A stretch of 10,263 nucleotides of DNA from Larix sibirica. Its lineage: Eukaryota > Streptophyta > Pinopsida > Pinales > Pinaceae. The notes under the pieces were generated by a model. It was not told the origin of the DNA. It saw nothing but the letters and a program-made list of their open reading frames with translations, and searched no databases. The stretch is taken from assembly GCA_004151065.3 (NCBI GenBank), contig NWUY0304495084.1, forward strand, positions 1-10,263, read 5' to 3'. The translations under genes were made by a program, and so were the position numbers. Of the stretch, positions 1 to 7,866 are shown one piece after another (positions within the stretch are counted from its first letter, which is position 1; every line of letters starts with the position of its first letter).

Positions 1-591
1 CCATGACCAGAATATCCAGTACCTCCTTTTTCCACTGCAATCAAATGCTTTTCTTTGCAGCTTTTATTGCAGACAAAACAAACTCCATCTAATTTAACAA
101 ATTTCTCTGCACACTTTTTGCAGTAAATATGGCCACAAGTGCTGATTGCCATTAATGCGTGCCTGTTTGTCAGAGTATCTTTGCAACTAGGACAAATGGA
201 ACTGGTCCCCAAAATCTCAGATTTTTTATCATGTGGATCCTTGGTAAAAATAACTGGAAAAAGGGATTTCAGCTTCAGTTTCTCTTTACCCTCTGGGCAG
301 ACTGTATCAAGTGAAGGTGCCTCAACTTTTGCTTGTGCCTCAGGAGTTGCAGATGGAAGCCAAAATGCTTTCATTGTCCGAAGAGCCTCCGCTTCAAATG
401 AAGTCACTTTAACACTATTGGCCCCATGAAAACTATTTTTGTCTCGAATGTGATTTTTGTCATTATATTGAGGTACAGCACCATTGTTTTGCTGATCAAA
501 TGCATCAAGTTCCTGTTGCCTCTTCAACATCAGCTTTTCCTCTTCCTCCTCCTTCTGCTGCTTTTGATGTGTTTCATAGCTTGCGAGTTTC
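1..591 (-). CDS. CSU1: NOSIP/CSU1-type E3 ubiquitin ligase, exon 2 (C-terminal part, runs off left edge)
   Basis: This exon supplies the second base group of codon 80 and codons 81-276, then leaves the window with two bases of codon 277. It opens with a charged, probably coiled segment rich in K, Q and E (residues 81-110). A conserved NOSIP linker follows, with the motif EALRTMKAFWLPSATPEA near residues 149-165. Then comes a complete RING-HC-like zinc site: C213-x2-C216, C232-x-H234-x2-C237-x2-C240 and C251-x2-C254. The last visible residues, EKGGTGYSGHG, match the family's C-terminal signature. No stop or frameshift interrupts it. Plant members are about 305-310 residues, so roughly 30 are missing on the left. 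Known for the family: NOSIP homologues are RING/U-box E3 ligases; Arabidopsis CSU1 is reported to control the level of the light-signalling repressor COP1. The acceptor at 592-594 is chosen because it alone keeps the frame from exon 1. Confidence 0.93.
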
Positions 592-648
592 CTGTCAAAT
601 CATACCCACATAACACCATCCTGTCAAATCATACCCGCATAACACCAG
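591..648 (-). repeat. 29 bp tandem duplication of the intron 1 splice acceptor
   Basis: Positions 591-619 and 620-648 are tandem copies of a 29 base unit. They differ at one internal base (A or G at offset 17) and at the last base. Each copy carries the acceptor TTTGACAG followed by G. The copy nearer exon 2 (AG at 593-592) keeps the NOSIP frame. Using the copy farther from exon 2 (AG at 622-621) adds 29 bases to the mRNA and shifts the frame. The shifted frame adds 29 residues after R80 and stops at a TGA at 532-530, losing the whole RING part. Confidence 0.9.
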
Positions 649-973
649 CCAACCAGCAACTTACAACATCAACTTAAAGAAAATTTAAATAAAAAGCCTA
701 AATACAATCAGATATTTTGTCAAGTCTCCATATTGAAGTGTCATCAACCTAATTTAGTCATCCTATTGATAATGAATAGAGAAAACAATGTCAATAACCC
801 CGTTTTTACCATGTAGTACCAAAACTTCCATTCTACCTACTAAGTACATGGAATAATTAATAGCACCCCAACCTCAAAATATGCACAGTGCACGCCAAAA
901 CTCAAGGCAGATTGAAGGCAATTGTGATCGACCTTGGTAATATGATAACTGAATCAAATTAACAAGAGCCATC

Positions 974-1947
974 AAGAAATAAATGGAAAATAAATAATTT
1001 CAAAGGCCATAGACTTTAAAGTTTACTCCAAAAGAGATCCAAAATATTGTATGCAACATTCTGAAAACAAAGGAGGAAAAAAGGAACAAACAGCCCAAAT
1101 TAGACAAAGCTGCAGAAATCACTAAAATGAAATAATCATGTTGGCCAAATGAGATAGAACTCAACTTCCCAACAAATAAAAAAAATGCCATTCGTACCAA
1201 AAGAAACCACGTGATTGCTTCCAAGAAAACCACTTAAGGTCCGGGACAAACCAAAGCCCCTTTTTTTCTGGCAGGCGAGAGGGACATCGTCTACACAGGC
1301 AAAGGAGGTCTAGAGATCGGTCCAACTAGGCTGCGGTCTGGAAGCAAGTTAAAGCACTTGCAATGATGATGACACAAGTTTAAAATCCGGTAGCCTTGAC
1401 CCCCATTATAATACAATTGACCAAAGTGTTTCAAGCCATGGCTTGTGTTGATGCTGCAACACTGGTTGTGTTACAATGCAGAGGTGTTATTGATTGTAGT
1501 TCCCGTGCTAATGCAATCTTCTATGTGGATAAAGGTCAGGTGCAAGTCCCAGGTGACTGATAAAACAGATACGCTCACAGTTTCGCAGCAAAAAACAGTC
1601 TGATTGTAAAGCAGATCTTGTAAGGAGGTTGGACCTCTCCACAGTCAAAAGGGTCTCCGATTAAAAAGGAAGAAGGTTTAATGAGGCTCATCTCTAGAGC
1701 TTATTTTTTAATTGTTCTGTATAAGTCCTTTAGTTTCCCCAATAAGCTTATATATTCACTAGCCAATAGTTGTAGAAAAGAAGTGACATTTCTTATATTT
1801 AATTTACAGTGCATGCCTTTATAGGCAGAGCATCTCAAAATTACATGTTTCTCCTTTCTTTTGCATAGTTCCCCAAGAAACCTAATAACGGGAATCCATT
1901 ATCCAAAACAAAACATAAAAAAAATGGGATTGTACACAAAATACCAA
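974..1947 (+). repeat. Repeat B, copy B1 (inside CSU1 intron)
   Basis: This segment matches 8512-9410 over its whole length in the same orientation, with scattered substitutions and indels, and its first ~130 bp also match 7736-7866. Homology starts at AAGAAATAAATGG and ends at ACACAAAATACCAA. The best-preserved part is about 1774-1920. No protein-coding content was recognised on either strand. It may be a repeat inserted in the intron, or original intron sequence later copied to the distal locus. I saw no clear target-site duplication around B1, so I cannot decide which. Strand is given only as the reference orientation. Confidence 0.88.
1330..1400 (+). repeat. Possible tRNA-derived SINE head within repeat B1
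   Basis: The stretch has a layout reminiscent of the RNA polymerase III promoter of plant SINEs. A degenerate box A-like segment (GGTCTGGAAGCAAGTTAAAG, 1335-1354) is followed about 24 bases later by GTTTAAAATCC (1378-1388), which matches 9 of 11 positions of a box B consensus GGTTCRAATCC. The distal copy (8790-8880) preserves the surrounding words but is further decayed. No A- or T-rich tail bounded by a duplication was found, so this remains a weak call. It could equally be chance similarity. Confidence 0.25.
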
Positions 1948-2170
1948 AATCAACCCAAATTAGAGAACTACCCGAAAAACCCCTAATAACAGGAACAATT
2001 CCAGATAAAGCGCAAATAACACCGAAACAATAAACCCTAATAGCATCCCATAAGACCCTAGTAGCAGGAGCCCAATTGCCCGAATCAAGGGAAAACTATA
2101 CCCAACACTTAAAAGTTCACAGAAAATTCAAAACTAAAAATTTGGTCTTATTCAAGATAACGAATCTTAC

Positions 2171-2409
2171 CTCTTGATGTCTTTCTTTTGGGCCAACAGG
2201 CATTCATAAATGCATTCTTTGCAGAAGAGGTGACCCTTCTGACAGCAGAGAGGGTCTATCAATGGCTTCAGGCACAGACAGCAGGCATCAAAGGGTTTAA
2301 TGGAGTCCTTGCCGAGCCTTTCCTTTTGGGTGCCATACCCGAGCTTTTTCTTCTCGTCGTATGTAAAGAATGCCAAGTCATTGTTGTTCTTTGAATGTCT
2401 CTGTGGCAT
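2171..2409 (-). CDS. CSU1: NOSIP/CSU1-type E3 ubiquitin ligase, exon 1 (start codon and N-terminal RING/U-box-like domain)
   Basis: The ATG at 2409-2407 opens a reading frame beginning MPQRHSKNNNDLAFFTYDEK, the highly conserved N-terminus of plant NOSIP proteins. The exon encodes 79 codons plus two bases. The zf-NOSIP/U-box-like module includes C43, C44, C46, C55, C56, H60, C63, C66 and C70, with the signature FDACCLCLKPLIDP followed by GHLFCKEC. It ends in AQKKDIK plus AG of a split arginine codon at the donor AG|GTAAGA (2170-2169 is GT). Reading through the donor would stop at once (TAA at 2169-2167), so splicing is required. Joined to exon 2 this gives a two-zinc-module E3 ligase expected in the nucleus or cytosol, where it would transfer ubiquitin from an E2 to its targets. 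The start is chosen because it matches the family N-terminus exactly. It is the only clearly functional gene in the window. Confidence 0.95.
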
Positions 2410-2900
2410 CTTCGCCCAGCTGAGGGATTTATGATACCCTGCAACAGATCTGATTGAAAAGAGACTAGAAGCGCGGTGTTTTGGGAATTTTGTAGAATTC
2501 AGGAATGGTTCTAGGTCAACAAATCTGCTACGTCTCGCGGTCTAAATAGAATGTAATGTGTATAAAATCAATTTGATAATTATGCCTCGAGATTATTTGC
2601 TTTAATAGGTGAAGCTTCCCCCATTCGGAAGTTCCGCAAATCGTGGTGTTATGGGAGATTGGTATTTTTTTTTTTTCCAAAATTTTGTTTTAAGAAGGGT
2701 GGAGATATATTAAAGGAAATGTTTTTGGGGGTGTAATTTAGGGTTTTCAAGGCAATAAATATTGGAGTGGGTTAAATGTTCTACATTTTGGAATTCCGGA
2801 TGATGATATTTTTGCTAAAATTTTATTTTTTATTATTCAAATTGTTTTTATTGCAAAAATGGATTCAATGCCTTCGAATACCTTTTGCACTCAAATTATG
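2410..2900 (-). promoter_or_regulatory. 5' UTR and promoter region of CSU1, with a telo-box
   Basis: This AT-rich stretch lies directly upstream of the CSU1 start codon. On the minus strand it carries AAACCCTAA (2746-2738), the telo-box word common in promoters of plant housekeeping and translation-related genes. It also has CCAAT at 2765-2761. A run of twelve T on the plus strand (2665-2676) reads as oligo-A on the gene strand. No convincing TATA box was found on the minus strand at a standard distance; TATAAA at 2561-2566 is on the other strand. The transcription start cannot be placed from sequence alone. Confidence 0.4.
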
Positions 2901-3056
2901 CAATTCCAATAATGTATATATGCAATTCCACAACGTAGATTCCAACAATTCCAACTAGATTTCAGCCACAAAAATCACCAAAAAGATGGTCCAAAACATA
3001 GAACATTTAGCCTACTCTATAAACATCCATCTTCTCATTGTTATGTTACATTGTAG
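2780..3056. other. Intergenic AT-rich stretch, no gene seen
   Basis: Between the CSU1 upstream region and repeat A the sequence is AT-rich. It holds a few scattered copies of GCAATTCCA or close variants (about 2880-2960). A 60-codon ORF on the plus strand (2776-2958) is hydrophobic, low in complexity and unlike any family I know, so it is not called as a gene. Confidence 0.5.
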
Positions 3057-3955
3057 TTAGTTTATGAGAGTAAGGAAAATTTCACAAAAATTTGGTAAGA
3101 AATCCCTCCGCATTTCATGCATGGTACTTAGTGTAAACCTATCAATGTTGGTTATGGTTACTATCTTAGTAAGGACATTAAATGAGATATGCAACATGGG
3201 CAACCAATATAGGGGATTGACCTCTACACCACTTGCATGAAGCTCAAAGTACTTAAATGCTTGAGTTAGTCCATTAAGCTTTTTAAAAATTGGTTGGAAA
3301 CATCTTGCCTGGCTCTCAAGCACTTAAGCAAGAGTGAGGTTGTCAATACCTTCCTAGCCTAACTGGCCCACACACAGAAATATGTCTCGATACTTCCCCA
3401 CATTTTTTTCAAGGTACCCAATGTAAACATGTCAATGTTGACTATGGCCATTGAGTGGGGTACACAACATAGGGAACCAACCTAAGCAATTGACCCCTAG
3501 ACCCCTTACATGAAGGTCAAAGTACCCAACCACTTGATCTAGCTCACTGGTCTTTTTAATAATGTTTGGAAACATCTTGTCCCGCACTCAAACACTGCAA
3601 CAAGAGTGAGAATGATGGTACCTTGCCAACCACTATCAATGTACAAGGAATGAAAATATCATAAGCAAAATTTAACCCTAAGTGGGAAGCATGACAACTT
3701 CTCTTAACCACCCATGCTAGATCTAATTCACATAACAATTTAATGTTATATTTTAGAGACATTTTTTATTTATAATTATTATTCAAACCCTCACAAGAGA
3801 TGTCATATGCCCAAACTTCACAACAAAGTCTACATGGCTTGACACCCAAGCAATACATGATATTTACACATCAAATTATGTACAACATAATAGTAACAAA
3901 ACAAGGTATTACAATGACTTAGGACCTAAATGACAAGAATTAGATGAAGTTGAAG
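3057..3955 (+). repeat. Repeat A, copy A1, with two internal tandem units
   Basis: The segment 3267-3955 matches 7055-7738 and 7861-8514. Over 3784-3853 it differs from the third copy at only two of 70 bases. It contains two diverged internal units. For example, ATCAATGTTG at 3141-3150 recurs as GTCAATGTTG at 3431-3440, and GGAAACATCTTG at about 3297 recurs at about 3569. The unit spacing is therefore about 270-290 bp. Only A1 retains the leftmost unit (about 3110-3345). Short minus-strand ORFs in these units share the residues QDVSK, but all are broken and no family was recognised. Homology to the other copies stops at GTTGAAG (3955), immediately before the retroelement gag remnant. A is lineage-specific relative to A2 and A3, which share substitutions absent from A1. 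Confidence 0.88.
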
Positions 3956-4027
3956 ATAGAGATGATGCAACATAGTTTGTAAGGTCATTGAAGAATCAGA
4001 GGGAAGCAAATAATGATGGGTACATAT

Positions 4028-4440
4028 GAAGTTTGAAGGCATAAGAGTTAATAGATTGACTTGTGAAATGGAAATATATACTTTGTGTTTGAAAGGATTA
4101 AATACCCTTAGAGGACACAATTCACTAGTACAAAATTGAAGGGTCATACTATATTTATTTAGTGAGATATTTGTGCAGTGTGAGAAAATCTAGAGAGGAA
4201 AGAGAAGATGTAAAGTTGGAGCAAGTTGGTCATCAACTTTTACGATAAATTCTTACCCATTGAATACAAATAGTCATTGTTTAGACAAATGTAAAAGTTT
4301 CAACATAAAAAGCATAGTATATAAGAGTAAACATAGGAATTTTATAAGATATTGATTTGACCTGGACATGAGGAAGATGAAGACCAACTATGCAAAGGTA
4401 TGTAAATGGTAAAAAAAATGGCAATTTAGGAAAATATTAG
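4028..4440 (+). pseudogene. gag remnant (Retrotrans_gag capsid region)
   Basis: Frame-broken pieces match the plant gypsy gag capsid domain. They begin with KFEG near 4028. ENLERKRED at 4184-4210 corresponds to the segment after the usual WW motif. YDKFLPIEYK at 4241-4270 is the hallmark FLP-x-Y motif and is followed by a TAG stop. EFYKIL at 4337-4354 and an acidic EEDEDQL segment after it complete the domain. The distances between pieces are those of an intact gag, so the decay is mainly point mutation and small indels. No zinc-knuckle cysteine motif was found downstream (4440-4560), so it is deleted or unrecognisable. Confidence 0.75.
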
Positions 4441-4559
4441 TTTACATAAAATGTAGTGATAAAGGAGATATATCAATGAGTGATATATGTAGAGGAGAAG
4501 ATAGTGTGCAATGCTATTAGAAAGAATTTTAGCTATGGTAGAGGAACTAGTTGTTGTGC

Positions 4560-4700
4560 TAGAGGTTACGATACCTTATATAATATAAGTGTCGTAGGGT
4601 TATTATTAATAGTGGCGATATTGAAATATGGCCAGATTTTAGATGGTTGAGAAGTTGGGATTATAATTACTATCAATGAAAGAAGAAGATCCTAGAGAAG
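4560..4700 (+). pseudogene. Aspartic protease remnant
   Basis: The stretch around 4602-4619 reads IINSGD, aligned with the retropepsin active-site segment I-V-D-S/G-G. The catalytic aspartate appears as asparagine (AAT at 4608-4610). A following segment reading MVEKLG (about 4642-4660) agrees with the helix after the active site in plant gypsy proteases. The frame is broken on both sides. The identification rests on short motifs plus the correct position between gag and RT. Confidence 0.5.
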
Positions 4701-4835
4701 TGTTGTTCACAAAGAAATTATTGAAAGAGGTAGAAAACCCTAGAGTGTTATGTTATAGTGCAGAGGCAAGTGGTTGTGAAGTGGTTTGGAGCATAGTGGT
4801 GGTAAGAGTGTGATAAGAAGGAGATCCTATATGAG

Positions 4836-5625
4836 GTGAACAAGTTATTAGAGAAATGCAACAATTTACCAAAATGGTTACCACTTAAGAGGATGATAAT
4901 GCATGAGGTTGACTTAATTTTAGGTGCAATCATGTTGAGTCATGTTGTGCTCATTATGAAAATGATGAAAAGTGCATACTTGAAGAAAAAAAATGGAGAG
5001 CTATTATTTGATGGATTGATCAAGGAGAGTACGAGACCATGCATGTTTTTACATTGGTCACACTAATGAAAGATGGACCGAGGAGAATGTGTATACCCTC
5101 TAGAGGGTTTAGTAAGATCACAATCAAATATAGGTTTCTGTGTCAATGATGGATGATTTGAGTGGCACCAAGTAATCCATGAAGATATATGTGAAAAGTG
5201 GATATCAATAGATTTAGATTAAAGAGGGTAGCAAGTGGAAGACAAAGGATGCATTATATGAGTGATAGGTTATGTTGTTTGGATTGATCAAAACACTAAG
5301 TACAATCATGCAACTAATGATAGATGTGTTTTTATTGGACATTGGTATGTTTGCGGTTGTTTACTTTTATGACACAATGATTTTTAATAGGAAAATGAAG
5401 GAGTATTTGTTGAAGGATGGTGTTTGAGACATTAAGAAAGAACCAAATGCACATTAACTTGAATAAATGTGAATTATTCAATGAAGAGTTGGTGCGACTT
5501 AGGTTCATTATATACAATGATGGGATGCACATTGATTATAGGGAGGTGAAGGAAATTTCTGATTGGACAATATCATGCAATGCCACGAAGAAGAGTTTCC
5601 ATGGTATTACTAAGTTTTAGAGAAA
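4836..5625 (+). pseudogene. Reverse transcriptase remnant (Ty3/gypsy)
   Basis: The N-terminal linker reads LLEKCNNLPKW and then HEVDLILGA (open frame 4836-5066) and ends near KESTRPC. MKDG at 5066-5077, MDDLSG at 5149-5166, VMLFGL at 5269-5286 (normally VMPFGL) and VVYFYD at 5356-5373 (normally YFDD) follow in order. The RT catalytic Asp-Asp pair is therefore Tyr-Asp, which abolishes activity. The stretch VFETLRKNQMHINLNKCELF (from 5418) is the best preserved part of the element and, with what follows, is still open for 67 codons. KSFHGITKF closes the domain at about 5618. Several stops occur between motifs. Confidence 0.88.
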
Positions 5626-5664
5626 GTCCATTCCATGGTATTGCTAAGTTTTAGAGGAAGTTCA
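5597..5664 (+). repeat. 34 bp tandem duplication within the RT-RNase H connection
   Basis: Positions 5597-5630 and 5631-5664 are tandem copies of a 34 base unit starting TTCCATGGTATT and differing at three bases. The unit encodes the conserved FHG-x-x-KF plus following residues of gypsy pol, so that motif appears twice. Because 34 is not a multiple of three, the duplication itself shifts the frame. Confidence 0.9.
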
Positions 5665-6080
5665 TTAGAGGACTCAACAAGGTATGTGCACTAATGACAG
5701 TTTGCATAAAAGCACAAGGATTCCAATGGAGTGTAATGGCACAACACAAATTTGAGATGCAAAAAATGAAGATAATATAGTCACATGTATTACCACTTTT
5801 ATATATTATATTCCAGTAAAATGTTTTAGGTTGATTGTGATGCAATCATAGAAACTAATGGTGTGGTTGTAAGTGAGGAGGAAAGTCTAATAACATTTTT
5901 ACAAGAAGTTGAATGGAATGCAATGCAAGTATTCTATGTATGATTTGGAGTGCATGTGCTTGCATGGGTGTTGTGGCATTGGATGGATTATTTTCTATTG
6001 AAGGAATTCATCTTCTTTACAAACTATCAAGCAATAAACTTCATAAACATAGAGGGGAAGTTGAATAAGGACATGTGAGA
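5665..6080 (+). pseudogene. RT connection and RNase H remnant
   Basis: IRGLNKVCALMT near 5664-5700 matches the segment that precedes RNase H. VDCDA at 5830-5844 holds the first RNase H catalytic aspartate, followed in frame by ITFL. KYSMYDLE (about 5929-5952) continues in the expected place. After a further frameshift, LLKEFIFFTNYQAINFI (about 5996-6046) corresponds to the conserved KEF-x-x-x-TDHQAL segment, with Asp replaced by Asn. GKLNK follows. Order and spacing are normal for a gypsy pol; stops and at least one frameshift make it nonfunctional. Confidence 0.8.
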
Positions 6081-6354
6081 TAAGTCGAATTCCTACAATG
6101 TGTGTGCATGTTATAGCATAATATTGGAAAGGAGAGAAATATAATGAATGAACGTGTAGGAGCAAGTTGATGAGTGACAATGAAGAATGAGAGATACATC
6201 AAATTTGAATGGATCAAATATTTGTATGAGCATAATAAGTATTTTGCATAAATGTTTAAGAAACCCATGATATAGGCTAGAGCAATGCAGCTAGATTACT
6301 TCATTTGAGATGGTTAATTTTTCTGAAGGAAAGAATTTATACATCCTTAAAGGA

Positions 6355-6900
6355 TTGATGAGGGATAGTTTGATGCAAGAATTGCATAATTGTGGATTAT
6401 GAGGAAAATTTGGGCATGATAAGGCACAAGCTTTGATGAAGAAGAGGTACTACTATACAAATATAAAGAAGGAGATCAATAGATTTGTGGCCACTTTGTA
6501 ATGTAGTGAAAGATATGTCAAATGGTGAAAGGATACCATTTCCTATTTCAAAGGTGCACTAAGAAGATAAAAATATGGATTTTATTTTTGGACTAGCAAG
6601 AACACAATGTAGACTTAATGTTGTGTTTGTTGTGGTTGATAGGTTCTAAAAAATTATCCATATTTTTCCTATTAAGAAATGTGGTGATATGATATACTAT
6701 ATGGAGCTTTTCTTTAAGGAGATAATGCGATTTCATGAATTGACGAAGACAAAAGGTCAAACATGAACATGGATTTTTCATATCATTTTTGGAGGGTAAC
6801 ATGGAAGAATATATGAATCAAGATATAATATAGCTCAACATATCATCCTCAAATCGATGGATACATATCGGTTATGAATCGAAGCCTTGGAACTATTTTG
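6355..6900 (+). pseudogene. Integrase remnant: zinc-binding and catalytic core regions
   Basis: The zinc-binding region appears as LMQELHNCG and GKFGHDKAQALMKKRYYY (about 6373-6456), with CQMVKG near 6520 for the second cysteine. The core follows with MDFIFGL (6575-6595, first catalytic Asp retained), VVFVVVDRF then a stop (6620-6649), MELFFKEIMRFHEL (about 6702-6742), HFWRVTW (about 6784-6804) and STYHPQIDGY (6832-6864). In the last segment the position of the third catalytic residue (Glu in GQTE-x-x-NR) reads Ser (GYISVMNR). The region around the second Asp is unrecognisable. Frameshifts and stops are frequent. Confidence 0.85.
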
Positions 6901-7054
6901 GGATGAGGAGATTTTGGTGTAGGTCAAGTTTACATATACAAGCAATATTGTGAATAGGTCATTAATATATTTACTAGTTAGACTTATGTAATGGAAGGAA
7001 TCTAGGAGGAGTTGCAAACTTGGTTAGTTTGCCAATCATGCTTAGGATAAAGGA
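6901..7054 (+). pseudogene. Integrase C-terminal region, left half (split by insertion)
   Basis: VKFTYTSNIVNRSLIYLL (about 6921-6975) matches the conserved EFAYN-x-x-VNRS segment of gypsy integrases. The frame SLPIMLRIK then reaches 7053. The next base group is not retroelement sequence but the left end of the composite insertion. The partner half resumes at 9407. Confidence 0.75.
7032..7054 (+). repeat. Left copy of 23 bp direct duplication flanking the insertion
   Basis: Matches 9407-9429 at 22 of 23 positions; the difference is G at 7040 against A at 9415. It lies inside the integrase C-terminal coding remnant. It behaves like a target-site duplication, although 23 bp is longer than that of LTR, hAT or Mutator elements. 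Confidence 0.85.
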
Positions 7055-7738
7055 AACATTGTTTGGAAACATCTTTCATCACCCTCAAGCACTTAAGAAA
7101 GAGTGAGGTTGTCAATACCTTCCTAGCCCTAATTGGTCCACTAGCGGAAAACATGTCTCGAGACTTCCCCACATTTTTTTGCGTGGTACCCAATGTAAAC
7201 ATGTCAATGTTGACTATGGCCATTGAGTGGGGCACACAAAATAGGGAACCAACCTAAGGGATTGACCCCTAGACCCCTTACATGAAGCTCAAAATACCCA
7301 ACCACTTGATCTAGCTCACTGGTATTTTTAAAAATGTTTGTAAACATCTTGTCCCGCACTCAAACACTTCAACAAGAGTGATAATGATGGTACCTTACCA
7401 ACTCCTATCAATGTACGAGGAGTGAAACATATCATAAGAAAATTTTGACCCTAAGTGGGAAGGATGACAACTTCTCTTAACCACCCATGCTAGATCCAAT
7501 TCACAAAAAAAAAATGTTATATTTTTGAGAAATTTTTTATTTATAATTATTATGCAAACCCTCACAAGAGATGTCACATGCCCAAACTTCACAAAAAAGT
7601 CCGCATGCCTTGACACCCAAGCAACATAATCATCTATACATAATATTTACACATCAAGTTATGTACAACATAATAGTAACAAAACAAGGTATTACAATGA
7701 CTTAGGACCTAAATGAGAAGAATTAGATGAAGTTGAAG
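7055..7738 (+). repeat. Repeat A, copy A2
   Basis: Homologous to 3290-3955 and to 7890-8514 in the same orientation. It lacks the leftmost tandem unit of A1 and starts near the TTTGGAAACATCTT word. It shares derived bases with A3 against A1, such as GTACGAGGAGTGAAACAT and an extra ATAATCATCTATAC segment. ORFs in it (for example 7063-7257 plus and 7002-7235 minus) are shadows of the repeat. Confidence 0.9.
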
Positions 7739-7866
7739 AAAAAAATGACAGATAAATAATTTCAAAGGCCATAGAATTTACTCCAAAAGAGATCCAGAAT
7801 ATTGTATGCAACATTCTGAAGAAAAAAAAAAGAGAGGAAAAAAGGACCAAACAGCCTGAATTAGAC
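7736..7866 (+). repeat. Repeat B, truncated copy B'
   Basis: Matches only the first ~130 bp of B1 (974-1105) and is closer to B1 than B3 is in this part, since B3 has lost CCAAAAGAGATCC and neighbouring bases. It ends at ATTAGAC, where a similar word (TTAGTCCAT at 3266-3274) occurs at the left edge of the A3-type sequence in A1. The junction therefore has short microhomology. Confidence 0.85.

Larger units (their letters stand above)
592..2170 (-). other. Intron 1 of the CSU1/NOSIP gene (1,579 bp, phase 2)
   Basis: The donor is GTAAGA at 2170-2165 (minus strand) and the acceptor is TTTGACAG ending at 592. The intron splits an arginine codon between its second and third bases. It is much longer than a minimal plant intron because 974-1947 is occupied by repeat B, a sequence found again at 8512-9410. 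The part nearest the donor (1948-2170) and the part nearest the acceptor (649-973) have no match elsewhere in the window and are probably the original intron. No open frame of significance is seen; small ORFs on either strand here do not resemble proteins. Confidence 0.92.

Noticed and set aside
139-677. Plus-strand ORFs of 96 and 83 codons at the left edge
   Set aside because: They lie antisense to CSU1 exon 2 (and partly its intron), whose minus-strand frame matches a conserved protein family.
2188-2394. Plus-strand ORF of 68 codons
   Set aside because: It is antisense to CSU1 exon 1 and has no independent support.
2561-2566. TATAAA as the CSU1 TATA box
   Set aside because: It lies on the plus strand, whereas the gene is transcribed from the minus strand, and no plus-strand gene starts downstream of it.
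3057-3323. 88-codon minus-strand ORF as a small gene
   Set aside because: It lies in a tandem unit of repeat A, and the equivalent frames in the second unit and in the other A copies are broken by stops, so no coding constraint is apparent.
7002-7257. Overlapping ORFs on both strands (77 and 64 codons)
   Set aside because: They span the insertion boundary and repeat A2; they are chance frames in noncoding repeat sequence.
3267-7738. A1 and A2 as the 5' and 3' LTRs of the gypsy element
   Set aside because: They flank gag-pol in direct orientation, but integrase continues after 9407 in the same frame, so A2 lies inside pol. A third copy, A3, is also present, and no primer-binding site follows A1.
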